This document shows, piece by piece, positions 7,746 to 15,315 of a stretch of DNA of 19,442 nucleotides (the stretch's first letter is position 1; each line of letters starts with the position of its first letter). A model generated the notes under the pieces. The model was not told the origin of the DNA and ran no database searches. It worked only from the letters and a program-made list of their open reading frames with translations. The DNA is from Bacteroidales bacterium (lineage in GTDB: Bacteria; Bacteroidota; Bacteroidia; Bacteroidales; Marinilabiliaceae). The stretch lies in assembly GCA_900766825.1 (NCBI GenBank), contig CAAFWU010000042.1, forward strand, positions 1 through 19,442, read 5' to 3'. A program made the translations under genes and the position numbers.

Positions 7746-8930
7746 ATGTCGAAATTTCAAGTTACAGCCGACGGTCACTACGGCCGTTTTGGTGGAGCAT
7801 GGGTTCCCGAGATGCTCCAACCCAACGTGGACAACCTGCGCGAAAACTACCTAAAGATTCTTGAGAGCGAGGAGTTTAAGAGCGTGTATCTGAAACTGCT
7901 GCGCGACTACGTAGGTCGCCCCACTCCCCTAACCTATGCCGAAAGCCTATCGGCCATCTACAACACCAACGTATGGCTCAAGCGCGAAGACTTGGCCCAC
8001 ACGGGTGCCCACAAGATCAACAACGCTCTGGGTCAGGTGATTATGGCCAAGATGATGGGTAAAGACCGCATAATTGCAGAGACTGGTGCTGGCCAACATG
8101 GTGTGGCCACAGCCACAGCGTGTGCTCTGCTGGGCGTTAAGTGCTTGGTGTATATGGGCGCGCTGGACATTGAGCGTCAGGCTCCTAACGTGGCCCGCAT
8201 GAAGATGTTGGGTGCCGAGGTGGTTCCCGCACTGAGTGGCAACTGCACCCTGAAGGATGCCACCAACGAGGCTCTGCGCGACTGGATATCGAACCCCGAT
8301 GACACATTCTACGTCATCGGTTCGGTTGTTGGCCCTCACCCCTACCCCGACCTAGTGGCTCGATTGCAGAGCGTGATAAGTGCCGAGACCCGCGAGCAGA
8401 TGAAGGAGCACACGGGTCGCGAGTTGCCCGACTGGGTAATTGCTTGCATTGGCGGTGGCAGCAACGCCGCGGGCTCATTCTATCATTTCCTGGACGACGA
8501 GAGCGTACGCTTGGTGGCCGTGGAGGCCGCAGGTCATGGTCTGGACTCGGGCGACACGGCAGCCACCATAGCTCGTGGCGAGGAGGGCATAATACACGGT
8601 AGCCGCACCATGCTGATGCAGACCGACGACGGCCAGATAACCGAGCCCTACTCCATTTCGGCTGGTTTGGACTACCCTGGCGTTGGTCCTCTGCATGCCT
8701 ACTTGGCCGAGACTGGTCGCGCCACCGTGCTCTCCGCCACCGATCAAGAGGCTCTGGATGCAGCTCGCCTCATCACACTGCGCGAGGGCATAATACCAGC
8801 CTTGGAGAGTGCGCATGCTCTGGCTGCTCTGCCAAAACTGAAGTTTGGCAAAGAGGACAATGTGGTGGTAACCGTGTCGGGTCGTGGAGACAAGGACATG
8901 GAGACTTACATGAAGCACTTCAGCAAATAG
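7746..8930 (+). CDS. trpB: Tryptophan synthase beta chain
   Basis: PLP enzyme that condenses indole with serine to give tryptophan. With the ATG at 7746 the protein has 394 residues, the usual length, and begins MSKFQVTADGHYGRFGGAWVP, as in other TrpB1 proteins. The frame is open upstream to a TTG at 7698, but that would overlap trpF and add 16 non-conserved residues, so it is rejected. K90 in HTGAHKINNALG is the PLP lysine, E112 in AETGAGQHG the catalytic glutamate, and GGGSN (236-240) the phosphate-binding loop. It is of the TrpB1 class that works in an alpha2beta2 complex with TrpA, whose gene follows after 32 bases. Confidence 0.98.
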   Translation: MSKFQVTADGHYGRFGGAWVPEMLQPNVDNLRENYLKILESEEFKSVYLKLLRDYVGRPTPLTYAESLSAIYNTNVWLKREDLAHTGAHKINNALGQVIMAKMMGKDRIIAETGAGQHGVATATACALLGVKCLVYMGALDIERQAPNVARMKMLGAEVVPALSGNCTLKDATNEALRDWISNPDDTFYVIGSVVGPHPYPDLVARLQSVISAETREQMKEHTGRELPDWVIACIGGGSNAAGSFYHFLDDESVRLVAVEAAGHGLDSGDTAATIARGEEGIIHGSRTMLMQTDDGQITEPYSISAGLDYPGVGPLHAYLAETGRATVLSATDQEALDAARLITLREGIIPALESAHALAALPKLKFGKEDNVVVTVSGRGDKDMETYMKHFSK

Positions 8931-8962
8931 AGAACCTCAAACAACACACTAAAGCATTTGAA

Positions 8963-9733
8963 ATGAACCGCATAGACAAGATATTTGCCGAGGGTAAGGA
9001 TTTGCTCTCAATATACTTCACGGCGGGCTTTCCCGAGTTGGACAGCACGCGCAAGGTGCTCAGTGCTCTGCAGAAATCGGGCGTAGACTTTGTGGAGATT
9101 GGCATGCCCTTTTCGGATCCTTTGGCCGATGGTCCTGTGATTCAGCGCGCAGGCCTCGACGCCATGGCCAATGGCATGACCATAAAGACCCTCATGAAGC
9201 AGTTGGAGGGCGTAAGGGACGAGATTGAGATGCCCATCATCCTGATGGGTTACATCAACCCCGTGATGCACTACGGTTTGGAGCGTTTTCTGGACGACTG
9301 CGCCTCGCGTGGTGTGGACGGTGTGATACTCCCCGACCTTCCATGGGACGAGTACACAGCCAACTACCATCAGTTCTTCGAGGCTCGCGACATCCGCTTC
9401 ATTCCCCTCATTGCACCTCAGGTGTCGGACGAGCGCATACGCCACATAGACAGTCAGGCCAAAGGATTCATTTATATGGTGGCTTCGGCTGGCATCACGG
9501 GCAACATCAAGACCTCGACGGACTATCGCACGGCATACTTTGAGCGCATCAACAATTTGGGGCTCAAGAACAAACGCATGATAGGCTTCGGCGTTAAGAA
9601 CCACGAGGGGTTTGCACACGCTTGTGCTCATGCCTCGGGTGCCATAATTGGCACAGCCTTCGTAAACTACATTAAGGAGAATGGTGTAAGCGAGGAGGCT
9701 ATTGGCAAATTTGTAAAGGATATCAAGGGTTAG
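8963..9733 (+). CDS. trpA: Tryptophan synthase alpha chain
   Basis: It cleaves indole-3-glycerol phosphate to indole and glyceraldehyde 3-phosphate and channels indole to TrpB. The protein is a 256-residue TIM barrel. The catalytic residues are E46 in VEIGMPFSDP and D56 in PLADGPV, corresponding to Glu49 and Asp60 of the enteric enzyme. YFTAGFP near the N-terminus and GFIYMVASAGITG are further family motifs. It is the last gene of the operon; a strong terminator begins 23 bases after its stop codon. Confidence 0.98.
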   Translation: MNRIDKIFAEGKDLLSIYFTAGFPELDSTRKVLSALQKSGVDFVEIGMPFSDPLADGPVIQRAGLDAMANGMTIKTLMKQLEGVRDEIEMPIILMGYINPVMHYGLERFLDDCASRGVDGVILPDLPWDEYTANYHQFFEARDIRFIPLIAPQVSDERIRHIDSQAKGFIYMVASAGITGNIKTSTDYRTAYFERINNLGLKNKRMIGFGVKNHEGFAHACAHASGAIIGTAFVNYIKENGVSEEAIGKFVKDIKG

Positions 9734-9756
9734 GAACCTTTTCTTTTATAATGAAT

Positions 9757-9791
9757 TAGGAGGCTCGACACTGGGGTGTCGGAGCCTCCTA
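9757..9791 (+). terminator. Terminator at the end of the trp operon
   Basis: The stem is TAGGAGGCTC (9757-9766) with GAGCCTCCTA (9782-9791), continued by GACAC (9767-9771) with GTGTC (9776-9780) across one bulged G (9781), closed by a TGGG loop. TTGTGTTTATATT follows. It is strong and well placed just after trpA, so the operon most likely ends here. Confidence 0.9.
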
Positions 9792-9806
9792 TTGTGTTTA
9801 TATTAA

Positions 9807-9816
9807 GGGGGGGGGG
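9807..9816 (+). repeat. Homopolymer run of ten G
   Basis: Ten consecutive G lie between the trp terminator and the GC-rich element, within an otherwise AT-rich spot. Such runs are prone to length change during replication and to sequencing error. Here it is intergenic and would not shift any reading frame. Confidence 0.9.
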
Positions 9817-9942
9817 ACGTTCACCCAGGGCGTTGGCTTCGCCGACGTTTTCAGCGGCACGGCATAGTCAAAGCAAGCTTGGCCACTGCGCATGCCTTAA
9901 GAAAACGTTGCCCTGGGCTATGTTCTGCTGCCCCTTCGGGGC
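9817..9942. repeat. GC-rich hairpin element, likely a dispersed intergenic repeat
   Basis: CCCAGGGC (9824-9831) and GCCCTGGG (9910-9917) form an eight-base inverted repeat around about 78 bases. GGC-TTC-GCC (9835-9843) and GCCCC-TTC-GGGGC (9930-9942) are small tight hairpins. The composition differs sharply from the AT-rich flank. From memory, similar CCCAGGGC...GCCCTGGGCT...CCCCTTCGGGGC sequences, often mis-annotated as short proteins containing RCPGL-like strings, recur in Bacteroidetes intergenic regions. Copy number in this genome cannot be tested from one window; no second copy is seen here. Function unknown. Confidence 0.45.
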
Positions 9943-10110
9943 GACCAACAACTAAAATTGTCAAAAGCAGACCACAGATAAAGTGTTATGGGAAAATAAT
10001 GCGAACTTTGTCATTAATAAATATACCCAACAAAAAATTTGCAAGAGACACTGTGCATTTGCTTCGCATAGAAGCGAACAGCTCTGCAATTAACTTACTG
10101 TGCTAAAGAG

Positions 10111-11511
10111 ATGAAAAAGAGATTCTTAATGACCATTATGGCTGCAATGGCAATGTGCGAGACTGTCACAACGGCTCAAGACCAGCGGACACAATACGTA
10201 AGCCATAAGGTGGAGGCTCCTTTTGAGATGGAGGAGATTAAAGAGTACATTTTCCCCAACAAGACATTTAATATTGCACGCTATGGAGCCAAAATGGGGG
10301 GCGAGGAGGCGAACGTCAAGACCAACACCAATGCCATAGGCAAGGCCATAAAGGCGTGTAACAAAGCAGGTGGCGGAACAGTTCTTGTGCCTAAGGGTGA
10401 GTGGCTTACGGGGCCCATTCATCTGATGAGCAACGTCAACCTCCATCTGGACGAGGGGGCTACGCTTGTTTTCTCGGACAACCACTTGGATTACTTGCCT
10501 GCGGTGCAGACTTCGTGGGAGGGGCTGGAGTGCATGAACTACTCGCCTCTGATCTATGCCTTCGAGTGTCAGAACATAGCCATCTCGGGCAAGGGCAAGA
10601 TTCAACCCCGCATAGAGGGATGGACGGAGTGGTTCAAACGACCTCAGGCTCATTTGGAGGCTCTGAAGAAACTGTATGAATGGGGGTCGACGGATGTGCC
10701 AGTGACGGAGCGCGAGATGGCAGAGGGGGAGAATAATCTGCGTCCGCACCTAATTCACCTGAACCGATGCCAAAATATTTTGCTTGAGGATTTTAGCATC
10801 AATGGGTCACCTTTTTGGACCATCCACCTGTTTTTGTGCGATGGGGGCATTGCGCGAAACCTAAATGTGTATGCGCATAACCACAACAACGATGGCATAG
10901 ACCTCGAGATGACGCGCAACGTGTTGGTGGAGAACTGCCGTTTTGACCAGGGTGACGATGCCATTGTGATTAAGTCGGGTCGCAACCGAGACGCATGGCG
11001 TGTGGGGCAGCCAACAGAGAATGTGGTGGTTAGGAACTGCACGGTGGTTAAGGGTCACTGCTTGCTGGGCATAGGGAGCGAGATGAGTGGCGGCGTGCGC
11101 AACATACTAATGGAGAACTGTGTGGCACAGGATGGGGTGCTGAGGATGATGTACTTAAAGACTAATCACCGTCGCGGTGGTTTCATAGACCATGTGTATA
11201 TGCGTAGGTGCAAGGGCACAACAGCAAACCGTATGTTCGAGATTGACACAGAGGTGCTCTATCAGTGGAAAGACTTGGTGCCAACATATGAGACGCGGAT
11301 TACCGACATACACCATATTTATATGGAGGATTGTGAGATTGAGAGCACAGACGCCATATTCGAGATTGCAGGCGACGTTCGGAAACCCGTTCACGATGTG
11401 TACCTCAGGAATCTTAGAATTGGCAAGGTTAAGGAGTTTGTAAATAGGGTGGTTAACGGTTTGAATGTGGTTACGGAGGGGGTTGTTGTTGAGGAGGGTA
11501 TCTCGGAGTGA
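10111..11511 (+). CDS. Glycoside hydrolase family 28 protein (polygalacturonase-like)
   Basis: Secreted beta-helix enzyme of 466 residues, expected to hydrolyse alpha-linked galacturonic acid (or related uronic acid/rhamnose) bonds in pectin. The N-terminus MKKRFLMTIMAAMAMCETVTTAQ is a signal peptide. FNIARYGAK (53-61) and the GGGTVLVPKGEWLTGPI segment (87-103) are the usual entry strands of this fold in bacterial GH28 enzymes. Catalytic motifs are NNDGID (259-264, the NTD motif) and GDD (281-283); GHCLLGIGSE (315-324) replaces GHG and YLKTNHRRGG (348-357) replaces RIK, as in the exo-acting bacterial subgroup. Exact substrate cannot be told. No SusC/SusD pair, transporter or other pectinase lies next to it, so it is not in an obvious utilisation locus. 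It ends at a terminator shared with the convergent gene. Confidence 0.93.
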   Translation: MKKRFLMTIMAAMAMCETVTTAQDQRTQYVSHKVEAPFEMEEIKEYIFPNKTFNIARYGAKMGGEEANVKTNTNAIGKAIKACNKAGGGTVLVPKGEWLTGPIHLMSNVNLHLDEGATLVFSDNHLDYLPAVQTSWEGLECMNYSPLIYAFECQNIAISGKGKIQPRIEGWTEWFKRPQAHLEALKKLYEWGSTDVPVTEREMAEGENNLRPHLIHLNRCQNILLEDFSINGSPFWTIHLFLCDGGIARNLNVYAHNHNNDGIDLEMTRNVLVENCRFDQGDDAIVIKSGRNRDAWRVGQPTENVVVRNCTVVKGHCLLGIGSEMSGGVRNILMENCVAQDGVLRMMYLKTNHRRGGFIDHVYMRRCKGTTANRMFEIDTEVLYQWKDLVPTYETRITDIHHIYMEDCEIESTDAIFEIAGDVRKPVHDVYLRNLRIGKVKEFVNRVVNGLNVVTEGVVVEEGISE

Positions 11512-11527
11512 TTTAATATGACATAAT

Positions 11528-11565
11528 AAAGCGACAGCACCATAACGGATTGGTGCTGTCGCTTT
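11528..11565. terminator. Bidirectional terminator between GH28 and M16 genes
   Basis: AAAGCGACAGCACC (11528-11541) is perfectly complementary to GGTGCTGTCGCTTT (11552-11565), plus an A-T pair inside, giving 15 pairs with an eight-base loop. TTTTGTTTGTT follows on the plus strand, and AAA with ATAAT precedes, so both strands present a T-rich tail. It lies 16 bases after the GH28 stop and 35 bases beyond the stop of the minus-strand peptidase, and can serve both. Confidence 0.9.
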
Positions 11566-11600
11566 TGTTTGTTATTGTTCAACAGAACTACTACTGTTTT

Positions 11601-14474
11601 CTACTCACCAGCTGGTGTCTCATCGGGCACCATGGTAACAACCAATTTGTTGGCTTCGGAGAGGATCTTCTTGGCCCAGCGCTGGACGTCGGCGGCGGAG
11701 ATGGACTCAACGCGCTGCTCAAAGTCGTTGCTGTCGGTGTTGTACATAACGAGGCTACCGTAGTAGGAGAGCCAGGTGCCGTTGTCCTGCAGGTCGTCAC
11801 GATGGGCTTTTATGAAGTGTTTCTTCACTTTGTCCAGATCGTCGGCCAAAGGACCATTGTCGGCTATCTTGGCAATCTCTTTTTCCAGAATTGGGTAGAG
11901 ATGGTCGAAGACTTTGGGGTCGGTGTCGAACGAAATGCGGAGGATGTACTCGCTGCAAGGTTCGCGGGTTATGTAGCCCGAGACGCCCACACCATAGGAG
12001 CCTCCTTCGTCCTCGCGAACGCTCTCGAGGTAGCGCATGTCGAGGATGCGACCGAGGACTGAGAGAACGAGTTGCTCGCGCTTGTCGTAGGCGAACTTAT
12101 GGGAGTAGGTGACAGAGTTTGTGACCTTGGGTGTGGTCATGCGAACGGCAAAGGTGACGCTGTCGGAATGCTGGGGCAGATAGGTGGCGCGGTCGGTATA
12201 CTGAGCCACACGTTTGCCTGTGGGCAGACCGCCTAACCATTTGCAGACCAGAGGCATGATGCTGTCGGTATCGAAAGAGCCTACAATGGCAAAGGTGAAG
12301 CCACGGGCCGACGAGAAACGCTCGCGATAGGCCTTGAGGGCATAGTCCATGGAGAGGGGTTTGATGTCCTCGAGCGAGGCTATGCCAACAACATAGGGGT
12401 TGCCATCGGCCTTGAGTTTATGCAACTTGCGACGGAAGACGTTCTCGGGGTTCTTGTCCGCATTGGCCAAAATGGTCTCGAGCTGAGCACGGTAGGTGGC
12501 GTAGGCCATGGAGTCGACACGAGGGGCTTGGAAGTGGAGGTAGACAAGTTTGAGCATGGTCTCAATGTCCACCTTGCTGCTGGCGCCCGATACCGACTCG
12601 CCATAGGTGTTGAGCGATACCCAAGCGTCGGCCGTTTTGCCAGAGAGGGCTTTGCTGAGGTCGGGAGTTGAGAATTTGCCCAGACCCATCTGCGAGCAGA
12701 CCTCGTCGGCCACGGAAGCCGAAACTACATTTTGGGTATCGAAGAGGGAGTAACCGCCCTTGCTCCAGCCGCCGAGGAGGATCTCGTTGTCGGCCAAAGT
12801 TGTGGGTTTAAGGTAGACCTTGATGCCATTGGAGAGGGTGGCAATGCGGCCGCCATAGACCTTGTCGTCCTCCCACTTTTTAACCTTGGCGGCGCGGGGC
12901 TCGTTGTCCACAAGGTTGGTGTCTAAGACCTTATCCTCGTAGGGGGTGAGCTCCTTGCTGGACTGGGAGTTCAGAAGTTGGGTGTAGGCATCGGCAGAGA
13001 GAACGCCAGAGTCGCCCTCGATGGCGGAGACCTGAAGCACGGGCTCCACGCTGAGCATCTCGCGAACAAGATTGTTGACAACGTCGGTGGAGATGAGGGG
13101 AATGAGGCGATGTACAAGGTCACGGTCGTACTCGGCCGAGGTTATGATGCCGTCGGTGAGGAACTCATTATAATAGGTCTCGACATATTGCGAGTTTTGA
13201 ACCTTGTTGCGGTTGGCATAGGCATCGTCGTAGCTCTTGACAATGTCGTCGGCGGCAATCTGGAGCTCGGTGGAGGTGATGCCCCAGCGGCGGAGTTTCT
13301 CAACCTCGTCGAGAATGACTTGGGTGGCCTCGTTGGTCTTGCCATCCTGTGGAGCCCAAACAAAGAGCAAGGCACGGAGGGTTGGGGTGAGGCGCATGTC
13401 GTAGAGGGCACCGTAGCGGAGGGGGACACCAGCCATGATGAGCTCGTGCATACGCATGTTGAAGACCTGCTGGGCCAACATGATGGTCAGGACACGGAAG
13501 GTGTACTCCTCTGTGTTGCGAACCACGGGGGGCTGGGGTAGGTAGCGATACTGAAGCTGGATGTTGGTTGTGGTGGCCTCCTTGTCGGAGAGGATGGAGA
13601 TGACGGGTTTGTTGTTGAGCTCCACAGGGAAGTAGACACGCTCGGCAGGGTTGACGGGCGTTGGAATGTCTTGCCACATCTCTTTGATGCGAGCCTCGAT
13701 GGCATGGGGGTCTACATCGCCCACAATAACAATGCCTTGGAGGTCGGGGCGATACCACTTGCGGTAGTAGGCACGGAGGGCATCGTAGGCAAAGTTGTTG
13801 ATGACAGCGGTGTCGCCAATAACATCGCGCGTGGCGTAGCGGGTGCCGGGCATGGTGTTTGCCATGTGACCAAAGTAGAGGCGGCGTGAGGCGGAGGCAC
13901 GTGTGCGCCACTCCTCGCGGATGACGCCACGCTCTTTATCGATCTCTTCGCTCTCGAGGCTTATGAAGTTGCTCCAATCGTGGAGAACGAGCAGGGCACT
14001 GTCCACAATATTGGGGTCGGTGGTGGGAACGGCCGAGAGGTTGTAGACCGTTTGCTCCATAGAGGTGTAGGCATTGATATTCTCGCCAAAGCGAACGCCC
14101 ACACGCTCGAGGAAGTTGATGATGCCCTTGCCTGGGAAATTCTTGGTGCCGTTGAAGGCCATGTGCTCCAGAAAGTGAGCCAGACCGTCCTGATCGTCCT
14201 CCTCGAGGGTGGCACCAACCTTTTGGGCAATGTAGAACTCAGCGGTTCCCTTGGGCAACTCGTTGTGGCGAATGATGTAGGTTAGGCCATTGGGTAGCAC
14301 GCCTCGTATGACAGCGGTATCGTACTTGAGAGGTGTGAGACCCAGAGCCTTAGGTTGCATCTTAAGGGGCTGCACCTGTGCCGAGGCCGATATGGACCCC
14401 ACGGGCGACAGAAGTGCTGCAAGGGCCAGAGTGGCCAATGATGCAAACACAGTTTTGCTTTTGGTTGTTAGCAT
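11601..14474 (-). CDS. M16 family zinc metallopeptidase (insulinase/pitrilysin type)
   Basis: Exported protein of 957 residues with a signal peptide ending near SISASAQ (about residue 33), so periplasmic or envelope-associated. The inverted zinc motif HFLEH (H100, E103, H104) is followed 77 residues after H104 by E181 in EIDKERGVIREEW, the expected third ligand spacing, with E174 seven residues earlier. R820 and Y827 in REDEGGSYGVG fit the Arg-Tyr pair of the inactive C-terminal half. The length suits a full four-domain M16 enzyme in one chain (PqqL-like). These enzymes degrade peptides in a closed chamber; the natural substrate here is unknown. The gene is monocistronic by appearance, with its own promoter-like box upstream and a shared terminator downstream. 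Confidence 0.95.
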   Translation of the reverse strand: MLTTKSKTVFASLATLALAALLSPVGSISASAQVQPLKMQPKALGLTPLKYDTAVIRGVLPNGLTYIIRHNELPKGTAEFYIAQKVGATLEEDDQDGLAHFLEHMAFNGTKNFPGKGIINFLERVGVRFGENINAYTSMEQTVYNLSAVPTTDPNIVDSALLVLHDWSNFISLESEEIDKERGVIREEWRTRASASRRLYFGHMANTMPGTRYATRDVIGDTAVINNFAYDALRAYYRKWYRPDLQGIVIVGDVDPHAIEARIKEMWQDIPTPVNPAERVYFPVELNNKPVISILSDKEATTTNIQLQYRYLPQPPVVRNTEEYTFRVLTIMLAQQVFNMRMHELIMAGVPLRYGALYDMRLTPTLRALLFVWAPQDGKTNEATQVILDEVEKLRRWGITSTELQIAADDIVKSYDDAYANRNKVQNSQYVETYYNEFLTDGIITSAEYDRDLVHRLIPLISTDVVNNLVREMLSVEPVLQVSAIEGDSGVLSADAYTQLLNSQSSKELTPYEDKVLDTNLVDNEPRAAKVKKWEDDKVYGGRIATLSNGIKVYLKPTTLADNEILLGGWSKGGYSLFDTQNVVSASVADEVCSQMGLGKFSTPDLSKALSGKTADAWVSLNTYGESVSGASSKVDIETMLKLVYLHFQAPRVDSMAYATYRAQLETILANADKNPENVFRRKLHKLKADGNPYVVGIASLEDIKPLSMDYALKAYRERFSSARGFTFAIVGSFDTDSIMPLVCKWLGGLPTGKRVAQYTDRATYLPQHSDSVTFAVRMTTPKVTNSVTYSHKFAYDKREQLVLSVLGRILDMRYLESVREDEGGSYGVGVSGYITREPCSEYILRISFDTDPKVFDHLYPILEKEIAKIADNGPLADDLDKVKKHFIKAHRDDLQDNGTWLSYYGSLVMYNTDSNDFEQRVESISAADVQRWAKKILSEANKLVVTMVPDETPAGE

Positions 14475-14521
14475 TAGTCTGATGATTAAATTTCAGTTGT
14501 GTTACAGAAATGAATTGTACA

Positions 14522-14529
14522 CAAAAATA
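14522..14529 (-). promoter_or_regulatory. Candidate -7 box for the M16 peptidase gene
   Basis: Read on the minus strand, the segment is TATTTTTG, an exact match to TAnnTTTG. It lies 48 bases before the ATG (14474-14472), giving a short untranslated leader. The -33 position at 19-base spacing reads TTAA, which is poor. It is supported by position and by the same exact box being present ahead of the glycosyltransferase gene. Confidence 0.5.
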
Positions 14530-14607
14530 AAGTTTATAGCAATGTGATTTAACGCCTTAAATGTTATTGTATGGTTAAAAAAGAGGGTTAAAAAGGGAAA
14601 ATGTGTT

Positions 14608-15288
14608 TCAATCATCGCAGACTGCCCTAAGCGACATGCCCACCATTCGGTTTGCGCAGCCAAGTCGTTCGTTGCGCCCCATAATGCGGAACGAGAGTTG
14701 GAGATAGAAGGTCATGGGGGTGTGGTTTGGGTCGATGGATGCTGACCAGTAGGCACCCTCGATGTTGAGATGGCTGCGGATAATGGCGGATACGAAGCCT
14801 GCGCAGGGGAGGAAGATGGAGTTGCCTGTTATGCGACTGACAACGAGTGAGCCTTGAACATCGGGGTTGGAGGGCGCGGTGCAGAGGGTCCACGTGCAAT
14901 TGTTGGGATCCAGCAGTTCCTCGAACTCCTCTTTGGTTGGGGTGCGCCATTGGGGGCCCCAGAGTTGGGTTGCCACATCGTCGGCGGGTTCAAGGGTGCT
15001 TAGGTAGTCGCCAATGAAGAGGGTATAGTTGCCTGTGTAGTACCAAGTGGCTTCGAAGTCGTTATCGGGCACTTGATATTTGTTTATGTATTTTGCTCTG
15101 TCGGCGGGTGGGTCGATCCATTTGTAGGTTTGCCACGTGAAGCAATCTTTGTCGGGCTGGTCATCGGCCCAAGCAAAGTATTGACCACACTGGGTGGGGT
15201 CGGCGGCGCCTATGTTCCAAGGTGCCCACTTGACACTCAGACCCATGTCTACGGGCTCTGGTAGGGCTGTAGGGAGTTCGGTGGACAT
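14608..15288 (-). CDS. FISUMP-domain protein (Fibrobacter major paralogous domain type)
   Basis: The 226 residues match the FISUMP domain common in Bacteroidetes surface proteins: VDMGLSVKWAPWNIGA (13-28), GQYFAWAD (35-42), LEPADDVATQLWG then WRTPTKEEFEELL (99-126), GNSIFLPCAGF (155-165), AYWSAS (179-184) and a final MSLRAVCDD where SVRPV is usual. The domain's biochemical role is unknown. Relatives usually carry a lipoprotein signal; this one starts directly with the domain and shows no signal peptide, and no in-frame upstream start is evident because the next gene ends 27 bases before. It is thus either cytoplasmic or exported by another route. It appears to be co-transcribed behind the glycosyltransferase gene. 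No clear terminator is seen after it; two GGTTAAAAA repeats (14573-14581, 14586-14594) lie downstream. Confidence 0.85.
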   Translation of the reverse strand: MSTELPTALPEPVDMGLSVKWAPWNIGAADPTQCGQYFAWADDQPDKDCFTWQTYKWIDPPADRAKYINKYQVPDNDFEATWYYTGNYTLFIGDYLSTLEPADDVATQLWGPQWRTPTKEEFEELLDPNNCTWTLCTAPSNPDVQGSLVVSRITGNSIFLPCAGFVSAIIRSHLNIEGAYWSASIDPNHTPMTFYLQLSFRIMGRNERLGCANRMVGMSLRAVCDD

Positions 15289-15315
15289 GGTGAGTTCTTT
15301 TTTATGGGGGATGAG

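Larger units (their letters stand above)
9792..10110. other. Intergenic region between trp operon and GH28 gene
   Basis: No gene is supported in these 319 bases. The first part holds a G10 run and a GC-rich hairpin element, both listed separately. The second part (about 9943-10110) is AT-rich and must contain the promoter of the downstream glycosidase, but no clean TTTG-N19-TAnnTTTG pair is visible. A short hairpin, TTTGCTTC (10058-10065) with GAAGCGAA (10071-10078), lies 32 bases before the ATG in the presumed untranslated leader. A frame of about 75 codons at 9879-10106 runs across the element and looks non-coding. Confidence 0.6.

Noticed and set aside
9807..9942. CRISPR array or IS element in the GC-rich intergenic region
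   Set aside because: There are no repeated spacer-like units, no transposase and no target-site duplication visible; only inverted repeats and a homopolymer run are present.
9879..10106. Possible 75-residue protein across the GC-rich element
   Set aside because: It begins inside a hairpin-rich element, changes composition halfway and has no recognisable domain. It is best seen as translation of a non-coding repeat.
11550..12062. 170-codon plus-strand frame opposite the M16 peptidase
   Set aside because: It is antisense to a clear peptidase coding region and starts inside the bidirectional terminator. It has no independent support.
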